Source: an uncultured Prevotella sp.
Lineage (GTDB): Bacteria; Bacteroidota; Bacteroidia; Bacteroidales; Bacteroidaceae
Assembly: GCA_900547085.1 (NCBI GenBank)
Contig: URFI01000027.1
Location: 1 to 15,075 of the forward strand
Direction of reading: 5' to 3'
DNA: 15,075 nucleotides
Numbering within the stretch: position 1 is the first letter of the stretch; each line of letters begins with the position of its first letter. A program made the translations under genes and the position numbers. The notes beneath the pieces were generated by a model. The model was not told where the DNA came from. It did no database searches and worked only from the letters and a program-made list of their open reading frames with translations. This document shows positions 5,787 to 13,762 of the stretch, piece after piece.

Positions 5787-6899
5787 ATGAGCAACGAATT
5801 GAGAATTATTGTCAGTGGTGGCGGAACGGGAGGACACATCTTTCCGGCCATCTCCATTGCTAACGCCATCAAGGCAAAGCGTCCTGATGCGAAAATACTC
5901 TTCGTGGGTGCTCTCGGGCGCATGGAAATGGAGCGCGTGCCCAAAGCTGGCTACGAGATAAAAGGACTACCCATTTGCGGATTCGACCGCAAACACCTAT
6001 TGAAGAACATCTCCGTGCTGTTCAAAATATGGAAAAGTCAGCGCATGGCTAAGGCCATCGTCAAAGATTTTAAGCCGATGGCCGCCGTCGGAGTAGGTGG
6101 ATATGCCAGTGGCCCCACCTTGAACGTTTGTGCAAAACGGCACATTCCTTGCTTGATACAGGAACAAAACTCGTATGCTGGGGTGACCAACAAGTTGTTG
6201 GCGAAGAAAGCAGACAAGATATGTGTGGCTTACGAAGGCATGGAACGCTTCTTCCCAGCCGACAAAATCATCATGACAGGCAACCCCGTGCGGCAAAATG
6301 TACTGCAAACTGCCTTGACACAACAAGAGGCCAGAAAGTCATTTGGGCTCGACCCAGACAAGAAAACCATACTTTTGGTAGGCGGAAGTCTTGGAGCCAG
6401 AACCATCAACGAGAGCGTGATGAGCCACTTGGACATGGTAAGAGCGAGTGGTGTGCAATTTATTTGGCAAACTGGGAAATATTATTTCGAAGGCATCACC
6501 AAGGCATTGCAAGCAGAAGAGCCGCTGCCCATGCTCCACGTAACTGATTTTATCAGCGACATGGGGGCTGCCTATAAGGCGGCAGATTTGGTGATAAGCC
6601 GTGCCGGAGCCAGTTCCATCAGCGAGTTCTGCCTTATTGGCAAGCCCGTCATCCTGGTTCCTAGCCCGAACGTTGCGGAAGACCATCAGACGAAGAACGC
6701 CATGGCTTTGGTTAACAAGAATGCTGCCATCTATGTCAAAGATTCCGAAGCGAAAGACATGTTGCTGCAACAAGCCATCGAAACAGTACAGAACGACAAT
6801 AAGTTGGCATCGCTGAGCGAGAACGTCTTGAAGCTTGCATTGCCTCATTCTGCCGACATCATCGCAGATGAGGTCATCAAACTGGCAACGCACCGGTAG
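5787..6899 (+). CDS. murG: Lipid II synthase, UDP-GlcNAc transferase MurG
   Basis: MurG transfers GlcNAc from UDP-GlcNAc to lipid I, making lipid II at the inner face of the cytoplasmic membrane. The 370-residue GT28/GT-B protein shows the N-terminal glycine loop GGTGGHIFP (12-20), EQNSYAGVTNK (126-136), TGNPVR (164-169), the second glycine loop GGSLGAR (199-205) and the donor-binding region RAGASSISE (272-280) with PSPNVAEDHQTKNA (292-305). Length and motifs are standard. The ATG at 5787 gives an N-terminus that reaches the glycine loop within ten residues, as in homologues; no Shine-Dalgarno is seen. It sits between ftsW and murC, the usual dcw order, and may have its own promoter in the preceding gap. 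Confidence 0.97.
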   Translation: MSNELRIIVSGGGTGGHIFPAISIANAIKAKRPDAKILFVGALGRMEMERVPKAGYEIKGLPICGFDRKHLLKNISVLFKIWKSQRMAKAIVKDFKPMAAVGVGGYASGPTLNVCAKRHIPCLIQEQNSYAGVTNKLLAKKADKICVAYEGMERFFPADKIIMTGNPVRQNVLQTALTQQEARKSFGLDPDKKTILLVGGSLGARTINESVMSHLDMVRASGVQFIWQTGKYYFEGITKALQAEEPLPMLHVTDFISDMGAAYKAADLVISRAGASSISEFCLIGKPVILVPSPNVAEDHQTKNAMALVNKNAAIYVKDSEAKDMLLQQAIETVQNDNKLASLSENVLKLALPHSADIIADEVIKLATHR

Positions 6900-7022
6900 A
6901 CAAAAACGCCGGCAAAGAAAAGCATAGAACAACAAAGGTAACGTCCGCCAACGTCAATGAGCGAAGCGAACGAGTTACCTGTGACTTCGGATAACTTCAT
7001 AAGACAAAAGAAGAGAAGAAAA

Positions 7023-8396
7023 ATGGACATAACAGAAATCAAGTCGGTATATTTCATTGGGGCTGGCGGCATTGGCATGAGTGCCATCGCCCGCTACTTC
7101 ATTCATAAAGGTGTGGTGGTAGCTGGATACGACAAGGCTCCATCCGCACTGACCAACCAGCTTGAGAAAGAGGGCATGCTTATACACTATGAAGAAAATG
7201 TGGAGGAGATTCCGCATGCATGTAAGAACCCTCAGGCATGCCTTGTTATCTACACACCCGCTATTCCGGAGACACATCATGAGCTGAAATACTTCAGGGA
7301 AAACGGCTTTGAGATACAAAAGCGGGCGCAGGTACTCGGCACATTGACCCAGACACACAAGGGACTGTGCTTTGCAGGAACGCACGGCAAAACCACCACC
7401 AGCACCATGTGCGCCCACATCATGCACCAGAGTCATATCGACTGCAATGCCTTTCTCGGAGGCATCTCAAAGAATTATGGCACCAACTACATCCTGTCAG
7501 ATGCGAGTGATTATATCGTTATCGAGGCCGATGAGTTCGACCGCAGTTTCCATTGGCTGCGTCCGTGGATGAGTGTAATCACCTCCACCGACCCTGACCA
7601 TCTGGATATTTACGGCACAAAGGAAGCTTATCTGGAGAGTTTCCGTCACTATACCACCCTCATTCAGCCAGGAGGAGCGCTGATTATCCATCGAGATTTG
7701 GAAATGAAGCCTGCGGTTCAAGAGGGCGTAAGCATCTATGACTACAGCAGGGACAAGGGAGATTTCCATGCAGAGAATATTGAAATTAAGAATGGTCATA
7801 TCACTTTCGATTTCATTTCGCCCTTGGAAAATGTAGAAGGCATAGAACTCGGCCAGCCCATTCCCATCAACATCGAGAACGGCGTGGCTGCCATGGCCAT
7901 GGCGCAACTGAACGGTTGCACGGCCGAAGAACTGCGATACGGCATGTCTACCTATCATGGAGTGGAGCGAAGGTTCGACTTCAAGATTAAGAACGACCGC
8001 CATGTGCTGCTTTCCGACTATGCACATCATCCAAAGGAGATATACCAAAGTGCCAAAAGCCTGCGCGAGTTGTATCACGACCGCAAGGTGACGGCCATCT
8101 TTCAGCCGCATCTTTACACCCGCACCAGAGACTTCTATCAGGAGTTTGCCAAAGCACTGAGCCAGCTGGACGAAGTGATTTTGTGCGATATCTATCCCGC
8201 TCGCGAGCAACCCATCAAGGGAGTAACGTCACAACTGATATACGATGAACTTACCTGTAAGGAGAAGAGCATGATTCACAAGGAAGAGGTACTCGACCTG
8301 GTGAAGCAACGCGACTTCGATGTCCTCGTGATATTGGGCGCCGGTGACTTGGATAATTACGTACCACAAATGGCTAAGATCATAGAAAGCAAGTGA
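7023..8396 (+). CDS. murC: UDP-N-acetylmuramate--L-alanine ligase
   Basis: MurC adds L-alanine to UDP-MurNAc, the first ATP-dependent step of stem-peptide synthesis in the cytosol. The 457-residue form has FIGAGGIGMS (11-20), the P-loop GTHGKTTTS (119-127), EADEFD (168-173), DHLDIYG (192-198), ERRF (315-318), DYAHHP (332-337), QPHLYTRT (361-368), DIYPARE (389-395) and GAGDLD (439-444), all characteristic of MurC. The frame could start 22 codons earlier at 6957, but that adds a basic, non-conserved leader (ending RQKKRRK). MDITEIKSVYFIGAGG at 7023 looks like family N-termini and is preceded by a purine-rich tract, so 7023 is preferred with moderate confidence. The stop overlaps the ftsQ start by four bases (GTGA), suggesting coupled translation. 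Confidence 0.94.
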   Translation: MDITEIKSVYFIGAGGIGMSAIARYFIHKGVVVAGYDKAPSALTNQLEKEGMLIHYEENVEEIPHACKNPQACLVIYTPAIPETHHELKYFRENGFEIQKRAQVLGTLTQTHKGLCFAGTHGKTTTSTMCAHIMHQSHIDCNAFLGGISKNYGTNYILSDASDYIVIEADEFDRSFHWLRPWMSVITSTDPDHLDIYGTKEAYLESFRHYTTLIQPGGALIIHRDLEMKPAVQEGVSIYDYSRDKGDFHAENIEIKNGHITFDFISPLENVEGIELGQPIPINIENGVAAMAMAQLNGCTAEELRYGMSTYHGVERRFDFKIKNDRHVLLSDYAHHPKEIYQSAKSLRELYHDRKVTAIFQPHLYTRTRDFYQEFAKALSQLDEVILCDIYPAREQPIKGVTSQLIYDELTCKEKSMIHKEEVLDLVKQRDFDVLVILGAGDLDNYVPQMAKIIESK

Positions 8397-9184
8397 GAAG
8401 AAACCTGAAAAAGATAATAACCATCGTACTGGACGTGGTGCTGGGCATCTATCTAGTCTTTGCTTTCACGGCATTCAACAAGCCTGATGAAACGGCCAAC
8501 GTATGCACGAAAGTAAGCATTGACATTGCAGACGAAGCCCAAAACGGTTTTATCAACGCCGCAGAAATCAGGGATCGACTGGAGAAACACAAGCTCTACC
8601 CGCTGGAAAAACCATTGAGATACGTGGATGCCCGCAAGATAGAGGACATGTTGAAAACCAGTCCGTTTGTCAATACGGCAGAATGTTACAAAACACAAAA
8701 TGGACATGTCAACATCAGCATCACGCAACGAATGCCCATCGTGCGCATCAAGTCGGTGAATGGTGACGACTATTATCTGGATGATAAGGATGCCATCATG
8801 CCCAACTCCAGTTACACGAGCGACCTTATCATTGCAACTGGCTACATCAACAAATGGTTTGCCACGCACTATGTGTCGGCGCTGAGCAAGGCATTGATGG
8901 GCAACGAGCTATGGAAAAACCAGATAGAACAAATACATGTTCTACCCGATCGCGGCATAGAGTTGGTCCCCAGGGTGGGCGACCACATCATTTATTTAGG
9001 TCAGTTGCCCACAAACAATGACCGAACGAAGCGGCTCTCGTTGATTGAGAGCTTCACCAAGAAGAAACTCACACGTCTGGAAAAGTTCTATAAATATGGC
9101 CTTTCACAGGCAGGATGGAACAAATATTCTTACATCAACCTGGAGTTTGACAACCAAATCATCTGCAAAAGACGAAACAATTGA
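8393..9184 (+). CDS. ftsQ: Cell division protein FtsQ/DivIB
   Basis: FtsQ is a bitopic membrane protein that links early and late divisome proteins in the periplasm. The 263-residue protein has a short basic cytoplasmic start (MRRNLKK), one transmembrane helix at about 8-27 (IITIVLDVVLGIYLVFAF), a POTRA-like stretch at about 38-117 (VSIDIADEAQNGFINAAEIR ending in VNISITQRMPIVRIK) and a beta-rich domain ending in SYINLEFDNQIICKRR. Sequence conservation in FtsQ is low, so the call rests on topology, the QRMPIVRI signature and position between murC and ftsA. The start is a GTG inside the murC stop overlap; no alternative ATG would keep the membrane anchor. Length is normal for Bacteroidetes. Confidence 0.92.
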   Translation: MRRNLKKIITIVLDVVLGIYLVFAFTAFNKPDETANVCTKVSIDIADEAQNGFINAAEIRDRLEKHKLYPLEKPLRYVDARKIEDMLKTSPFVNTAECYKTQNGHVNISITQRMPIVRIKSVNGDDYYLDDKDAIMPNSSYTSDLIIATGYINKWFATHYVSALSKALMGNELWKNQIEQIHVLPDRGIELVPRVGDHIIYLGQLPTNNDRTKRLSLIESFTKKKLTRLEKFYKYGLSQAGWNKYSYINLEFDNQIICKRRNN

Positions 9185-9246
9185 ACGGATGTGAGAACAA
9201 AAGTACATAACACGAACAAAAAGATTTGATAAAGATATAAAAACGT

Positions 9247-10686
9247 ATGGCAAAGGAATTTATCGTAGCTATTGAACTGGGATCGTCAAAAATCACAGGT
9301 ATTGCAGGAAAAAAGAATTCAGATGGAAGCATCTCCATTCTTGCTGTTGTCAAAGAAGATTCCACCTCGTGCATACGCAAAGGTGTAGTTTTTAACATTG
9401 ACAAGACAGTATTGTGCTTGACCAACATCATCAAGAAGTTGGAAACTACGCTCAAAACCAACATAGCCCGAGTCTATGTCGGTGTCGGAGGACAGAGCAT
9501 CCGCAGCGTCAAGAACGTCATCATCAAGGATCTGCCCGCAGAAACCGTCGTAACTCAGGACATGATTAACGAGCTGATGGATGCCAATCGCAGCATGACT
9601 TACGCTGAACAGGAGATATTGGACGCTGCCACGCAGGAATACAAGGTTGACGCGCTGTACCAATTAGATCCGGTTGGCATTCCATGTTCAAGGTTGGAGG
9701 GCAATTTCCTCAACATACTTTGGCGCAAAACGTTCTACAAAAACCTCAACCAATGCCTCAACAAGGCTGGTGTGGAGATTGCCGAACTGTATTTAGCGCC
9801 ACTGGCTTTGGCCGATGCCGTGTTGACAGAGACCGAGAAAAGAACAGGCTGTGCACTGATAGACCTCGGTGCTGACACCACAACCGTATTGGTGTACTAC
9901 AAAAACATCCTGCGCCATCTCGCCGTCATCCCATTGGGTGGCGAGAACATCACCAAGGACATCACCTCCTTGTTGATGGAAGACAGTCAGGCAGAGCAAA
10001 TGAAATTGAAATACGCCTCTGCCTACACCGATAACAGCGACATTGATGACAACAAGAAATACCCTATCGACCAAGACAGAAAAGTTGATAGCCGCAAGTT
10101 CATCGAGATTGTAGAATCGCGCCTACAGGAAATCATTGAGAACGTTTTTTATCAGATTCCAAACGAATATGCCGACAAACTCATTGGCGGAATCATCCTC
10201 ACAGGCGGCGGTTCAAACATGCCCAATATTGAGAAAGCCTTTACCAACCAAGCCCCAACGGAGAAGATTCGCATAGCCAAGTTTGTGAACCAGAATATCA
10301 ATTCCAACCTCCCAGAGATCACAACTCATACCGGAACGATGAACACCATCCTGGGTTTGCTCGCCAAAGGTGACATCAATTGTGCTGGCGAAGAGATAAC
10401 TGCCGACTTATTCCAAAGCAACGAACCCAAGCACACCACACCGACGCCCACACCAGCCAAAGGTCCTCGATCGTATACGGAAACATCCGGAACGGGCATC
10501 GTACAGACCGAAGAAGAAAAAGAACAGCTGCGTAAGCAAAAGGAGGAACAGGAAGAAGCTGAGCGAAAGGCGCAGGAAGAGGAGGAACGCCGCATAGCGA
10601 AAGAGAAAAGAGAGAACTCTCCCGTCAACAAAATATGGAAAAGCATTAAAAACTTTGCCAGCAAAATAACCGAAGAGGAAGAATAA
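9247..10686 (+). CDS. ftsA: Cell division protein FtsA (actin-like FtsZ membrane anchor)
   Basis: FtsA is an actin-fold ATPase that tethers FtsZ filaments to the membrane and recruits later division proteins. The 479-residue protein has phosphate-1 motif IELGSSKITG (9-18), the FtsA-specific 1C domain with VYVGVGGQSI (77-86), phosphate-2 motif LIDLGADTTT (204-213) and adenosine motif GGIILTGGGSNMPNIEKAF (314-332). After the core comes a Pro/Thr-rich linker (about 396-410), then a highly charged helix of Glu, Lys, Gln and Arg (about 421-457), and a short amphipathic helix SPVNKIWKSIKNFASKI (458-474), the presumed membrane-targeting sequence. The protein ends in an acidic tail, TEEEE. The long linker before the membrane helix is common in Bacteroidetes FtsA. 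It is 62 bases after ftsQ and 51 before ftsZ. Confidence 0.97.
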   Translation: MAKEFIVAIELGSSKITGIAGKKNSDGSISILAVVKEDSTSCIRKGVVFNIDKTVLCLTNIIKKLETTLKTNIARVYVGVGGQSIRSVKNVIIKDLPAETVVTQDMINELMDANRSMTYAEQEILDAATQEYKVDALYQLDPVGIPCSRLEGNFLNILWRKTFYKNLNQCLNKAGVEIAELYLAPLALADAVLTETEKRTGCALIDLGADTTTVLVYYKNILRHLAVIPLGGENITKDITSLLMEDSQAEQMKLKYASAYTDNSDIDDNKKYPIDQDRKVDSRKFIEIVESRLQEIIENVFYQIPNEYADKLIGGIILTGGGSNMPNIEKAFTNQAPTEKIRIAKFVNQNINSNLPEITTHTGTMNTILGLLAKGDINCAGEEITADLFQSNEPKHTTPTPTPAKGPRSYTETSGTGIVQTEEEKEQLRKQKEEQEEAERKAQEEEERRIAKEKRENSPVNKIWKSIKNFASKITEEEE

Positions 10687-10737
10687 GAAGCAGCCCTATC
10701 ACGACATCCCAAGAACGAACCATTAAGAATTACAATT

Positions 10738-12069
10738 ATGTCAGACAATACCCACACCCCTAACATTCTCGATTTCGGAGAACCAGACAAAGCAAGCAGC
10801 ATTATCAAGGTAATCGGTGTTGGCGGTGGCGGTGGCAATGCCGTCAACCACATGTATCGCGAAGGCATTCACGACGTTACCTTCGTGCTCTGCAACACCG
10901 ACAATCAGGCGCTCAACGATAGTCCGGTACCCTTCCACTTGCAGCTCGGCAAAGAAGGACTGGGAGCCGGCAACAAGCCCGAGAAGGCTCGCCTGGCCGC
11001 CGAAGAGAGCCTCGAAGATATCAAAAACATGCTCAACGATGGTACCCGTATGGCATTTATCACGGCCGGTATGGGCGGCGGTACGGGTACAGGAGCAGCT
11101 CCTGTCATTGCCCGTGTGTCCAAAGAACTGGGCATTTTGACCGTTGGCATCGTCACCATTCCCTTCCGATTCGAGGGCGATAAGAAGATTAACCAAGCCC
11201 TGGACGGCGTGGAGGAGATGGCCAAGCATGTGGATGCCTTGCTAGTAATTAACAACGAACGCCTGCGAGAGATATATCCTGACCTCACTGTGCTCGACGC
11301 TTTCGGCAAAGCCGACGACACTCTGAGCATTGCTGCCAAGAGCATTGCGGAGATTATCACCAACCATGGACTGATTAACCTCGACTTCAACGACGTGAAA
11401 ACGGTGCTGAAAGACGGTGGCGTGGCCATCATGAGCACGGGCTTTGGCGAGGGCGAGGGCCGCGTGAAGGCAGCCATCGAGGACGCATTGAACTCTCCGC
11501 TGTTGAACGATAACGACATCTTCAACTCCAAAAAGATACTGCTCAGCATCAACTTCTGCAACGAAAAGAACGACAACAGCGGTCTGATGATGGAGGAAAT
11601 GAACGACGTGAACGACTTCATGGGACGCTTTGACAGCGACTTCGAAATCAAATGGGGCATCGCCATCGACCCAGACCTTGGCAAAAAGGTGAAAGTCACC
11701 ATCTTGGCCACAGGTTTTGGCATCAGCGATGTAGAGGGAATGGACAGCCACATCGGCAAACGTCATTCGCAAGAAGAAGCTATGCGCCTGGCCGAAGAGG
11801 AAGAACGAAAGATTCAACTCATCAACCGCAAGGAGCAATATTACAAGGATGGGAAAAACTCTAAATACAAACGTCACCCGCACGTCTATCTCTTCAGCAA
11901 CGAAGACCTTGACAACGAGGACGTTATCCTGGCCGTAGAGAGCTTCCCCACCTACAAACGTACGCGCCAAATGCTGGACGACATACGCAAACAGGCATCG
12001 GGTGAACCCAAGGAACCCGAACAAAAAGAGAACAATGAACCCATACAGGGCCTCATCAGTTTTGAATAA
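10738..12069 (+). CDS. ftsZ: Cell division protein FtsZ (tubulin-like GTPase)
   Basis: FtsZ polymerises into the Z ring at midcell and directs septal wall synthesis. The 443-residue protein has VIGVGGGGGNAVN (25-37), the tubulin signature GGGTGTG (113-119), NNERL (172-176) and the T7 synergy loop NLDFNDVKTVLKDGG (214-228), with D216 and D219 as the residues that complete GTP hydrolysis across the subunit interface. A variable charged linker follows (about 343-395). The tail contains SFPTYKRTRQMLDDIRKQ (402-419) and ends GLISFE, instead of the proteobacterial DIPAFLRKQAD peptide; one or both blocks are the likely FtsA-binding site. It begins with an ATG in the usual N-terminal context for the phylum and directly follows ftsA, its membrane anchor. 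Confidence 0.98.
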   Translation: MSDNTHTPNILDFGEPDKASSIIKVIGVGGGGGNAVNHMYREGIHDVTFVLCNTDNQALNDSPVPFHLQLGKEGLGAGNKPEKARLAAEESLEDIKNMLNDGTRMAFITAGMGGGTGTGAAPVIARVSKELGILTVGIVTIPFRFEGDKKINQALDGVEEMAKHVDALLVINNERLREIYPDLTVLDAFGKADDTLSIAAKSIAEIITNHGLINLDFNDVKTVLKDGGVAIMSTGFGEGEGRVKAAIEDALNSPLLNDNDIFNSKKILLSINFCNEKNDNSGLMMEEMNDVNDFMGRFDSDFEIKWGIAIDPDLGKKVKVTILATGFGISDVEGMDSHIGKRHSQEEAMRLAEEEERKIQLINRKEQYYKDGKNSKYKRHPHVYLFSNEDLDNEDVILAVESFPTYKRTRQMLDDIRKQASGEPKEPEQKENNEPIQGLISFE

Positions 12070-12122
12070 AACAATATACACCGACGACCGCTCGTCAACA
12101 AATACAATAAAACATCAAACAA

Positions 12123-12572
12123 ATGGCACTATTTGAAAAGGTTAACGAAGACATCAAAACCGCAATGAAAGAGCGCGACAAGGTAGCTCTTGAGACGCTG
12201 CGTAACATCAAAAAAGTTTTCCTCGAGGCTAAGACGGCACCGGGAGCCAACGATACATTGGAGGATGCAGACGCCTTGAAGATGATTCAGAAGCTAGCCA
12301 AACAAGGCAAGGAATCGGCACAGACGTACATAGACGCAGGCCGACAGGATCTTGCTGATGCCGAATTGGCACAAGTTTCGGTCATCGAGCGCTATCTGCC
12401 CGAACAACTGTCGGAAGCCGAAATAGAGAAAATCGTCAAGACCATCATCGAACAAACGGGTGCTGCAAGCATGAAGGATATGGGGAAAGTCATGGGAATG
12501 GCCAACAAACAATTGGCTGGCAAGGCCGATGGAAAGACCATTTCAGGCATCGTTAAAAAGCTGCTCGCCTAA
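12123..12572 (+). CDS. yqeY: GatB/YqeY domain-containing protein
   Basis: This is a 149-residue stand-alone GatB/YqeY-domain protein, a helical domain related to the tail of the amidotransferase subunit GatB; its own function is not established. It opens with MALFEKVNEDIKTAMKERDK and has the family features ALETLRNIKKVF, YLPEQLSEAEIEKIV and the closing MGKVMGMANKQLAGKADGKTISGIVKKLL. Length matches the family (about 147-150). It lies 53 bases after ftsZ in the same direction and before a strong terminator, so it is probably the last gene of the dcw transcript. That placement is common in Bacteroidetes. A role in tRNA-dependent amidation is only suggested by the domain. Confidence 0.93.
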   Translation: MALFEKVNEDIKTAMKERDKVALETLRNIKKVFLEAKTAPGANDTLEDADALKMIQKLAKQGKESAQTYIDAGRQDLADAELAQVSVIERYLPEQLSEAEIEKIVKTIIEQTGAASMKDMGKVMGMANKQLAGKADGKTISGIVKKLLA

Positions 12573-12604
12573 TTCTTACATTCGGTTTTGCCATCCGCGA
12601 AACT

Positions 12605-12653
12605 AACGGCAAGAACCCTTTGAAACACTATGTGTCAAAGGGTTCTTGCCGTT
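12605..12653 (+). terminator. Intrinsic terminator of the dcw-yqeY operon
   Basis: Bases 12605-12623 pair perfectly with 12635-12653, giving a 19-bp stem (core GGCAAGAACCCTTTGA), and a further small pairing is possible in the loop. The + strand continues TTTCTTTG. It lies 32 bases after the yqeY stop. Confidence 0.88.
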
Positions 12654-12699
12654 TTCTTTGTCCTTGAAAATCAAGTCATTAAAACTTGTCCTACAATTG

Positions 12700-12787
12700 C
12701 ATTGAGTTTGGGCTGCAAAGTCATGCACTTTGCACGCCAAAAGCATGTAGATTGGCAACCAAAATCAATGACTTTGCAAAGCCACCC
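12700..12787 (+). repeat. Tandem array of four diverged 22-bp units (copy 2, between yqeY and recO)
   Basis: Units begin at 12700, 12722, 12744 and 12766. By hand count units 1-4 match the corresponding units at 2941-3028 at 17, 12, 16 and 17 of 22 positions, so unit n resembles unit n. The final unit again begins CAATGACTTTG. TGCAAAGT-CATGC-ACTTTGCA (12714-12734) forms a perfect 8-bp hairpin that can extend by GGC/GCC with one bulge, and CTTTGCAAAG at the start of the last unit is self-complementary. A further degenerate unit may precede it from about 12677. It lies in the gap between convergent yqeY and recO; there is no T-run, so it is not an obvious terminator. Confidence 0.8.
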
Positions 12788-12814
12788 CACAAAGGTCTGA
12801 GAAACAACCGATGG

Positions 12815-13540
12815 CTACCGAAACAAGTCTTGTAACACCGAGAGCGATTTCAGTTCGGGGAACGAGGGGATGTGCAAACGATAGTAGCGCAATATCAAAT
12901 CGGTGCAACGATTTCGCTCCTCACGGGAAAAGCGGAAAAGGTGCATCGTTTCATAGTTCATCCGCATCAGTTGACCAATCTTCGCAGCCTCGCTTGGGGG
13001 AATATAGTCGGGATGTAAAGGAACGAGGGAACAGAACACGCCGTTGCGAAGGTCGAAGAAATCGCCCGCATGCCAGTTCTCAAGATTTGGATAAAACCCA
13101 ATGAAGCGCGTCAGATGCATCATGAACACCAGATGAAAGTTGGCGAAAGCCCCCTCCGCCGCATCCAACCAACGAATGCTGTTCTCCACATATTGATATA
13201 ATGCCCCCACCTCATGCTCGCCGCGCACGCTGAAATACAAGAATTCTGACAAGAACAAAGAGATAGACAACTTATAAGAATTAAAAGGAATGGTAGAGAA
13301 CGGATAGGCCAGACGCATCTCCTTGATGCGCTGCAACTGCTTGTTGGGACGCTCATCAAACTCAATGTCCAAGATGGTCAGCGGCTGAAAATAGGGCTTG
13401 CCCGCCCTGCTGCTCCTGCCTTTGCGCATACGCTGGATAAAAGAGACGTTCCCCATCGCCTGAGTGAACAAATCTGTAATCAGCTGAGAATCGCCATATT
13501 TGATGGTTCGTAGTACGATAGCTTGCGTCTTTACTAACAT
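12815..13540 (-). CDS. recO: DNA repair protein RecO
   Basis: RecO binds single-stranded DNA and, with RecR, helps load RecA at gaps in the RecF pathway. The 241-residue protein starts MLVKTQAIVLRTIKYGDSQL, a typical RecO opening into the N-terminal OB fold (about 1-80), followed by a helical C-terminal domain with FLSEFLYFSVRGEHE and RFIGFYPNLENW. The frame extends 13 codons upstream to 13579, but that leader (MKISIFAIQTHVQ) is unlike the family and would overlap the likely promoter, so the ATG at 13540 is preferred. It is the only - strand gene in the window, convergent with the dcw operon and divergent from the tRNA-rpsT unit. Confidence 0.94.
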   Translation of the reverse strand: MLVKTQAIVLRTIKYGDSQLITDLFTQAMGNVSFIQRMRKGRSSRAGKPYFQPLTILDIEFDERPNKQLQRIKEMRLAYPFSTIPFNSYKLSISLFLSEFLYFSVRGEHEVGALYQYVENSIRWLDAAEGAFANFHLVFMMHLTRFIGFYPNLENWHAGDFFDLRNGVFCSLVPLHPDYIPPSEAAKIGQLMRMNYETMHLFRFSREERNRCTDLILRYYRLHIPSFPELKSLSVLQDLFR

Positions 13541-13560
13541 CTGAACGTGGGTTTGAATGG

Positions 13561-13588
13561 CAAAAATACTGATTTTCATACATTCAAT
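13561..13588 (-). promoter_or_regulatory. Candidate recO promoter
   Basis: On the - strand TATTTTTG (13568-13561) matches TAnnTTTG exactly, with ATTG (13588-13585) 16 bases upstream as a weak, slightly close -33 element. Transcription would start near 13555, giving a leader of about 15 bases before the ATG at 13540. Confidence 0.45.
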
Positions 13589-13607
13589 GAAAAATTACAG
13601 CATAAAA

Positions 13608-13639
13608 TTTGGTTGGTAAGGAAAAATGTCATAACTTTG
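13608..13639 (+). promoter_or_regulatory. Promoter of the tRNA-Glu / rpsT unit
   Basis: TTTG (13608-13611) and TAACTTTG (13632-13639) are separated by 20 bases, a full match to the Bacteroidetes primary-sigma consensus. The expected start is near 13646, 15 bases before the mature tRNA. This is the best promoter in the window. Confidence 0.78.
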
Positions 13640-13660
13640 CACCCGCTAATCAAATGGCAC

Positions 13661-13732
13661 GGTCCCTTCGTCTATCGGTTAGGACGTGAGATTTTCATTC
13701 TCAAAAGAGCAGTTCGACTCTGCTAGGGACTA
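13661..13732 (+). tRNA. tRNA-Glu (anticodon UUC)
   Basis: The 72-base cloverleaf folds cleanly. The acceptor stem is GGTCCCT/AGGGACT (first pair G-U), the D stem GTCT/GGAC (13670-13673 with 13682-13685), and the anticodon stem TGAGA/TCTCA (13687-13691 with 13699-13703) with loop TTTTCAT, placing TTC at 13694-13696. The variable region is 4 bases, and the T arm AGCAG/CTGCT has loop TTCGACT. The discriminator is A13732 and CCA is not encoded. The 5' third is nearly the same as E. coli tRNA-Glu. It lies 30 bases before rpsT and is probably co-transcribed with it. Confidence 0.95.
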
Positions 13733-13762
13733 CACAAAAGAAATAAAAGAAGTAAATAGAAG

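Noticed and set aside
6957..7022. Upstream start for murC
   Set aside because: It adds a basic, non-conserved leader; MDITEIKSVYFIGAGG at 7023 fits MurC N-termini better. Kept as a finding because it is not settled.
10905..11759. Long - strand open frame (284 codons) opposite ftsZ
   Set aside because: It is antisense to a clearly conserved gene, and its Ser/Pro/Met-rich composition is typical of a reverse-frame artefact.
11242..12081. - strand open frame (279 codons) opposite the ftsZ 3' half
   Set aside because: It is a composition-driven shadow; no family is recognisable and the sense frame is FtsZ.
12811..13104. + strand open frame of 97 codons opposite recO
   Set aside because: It is a shadow of recO with low-complexity, family-less sequence and no start signals.
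13541..13579. Upstream start for recO
   Set aside because: The extra 13 residues are unlike RecO and the start would lie upstream of the likely -7 element at 13561-13568.
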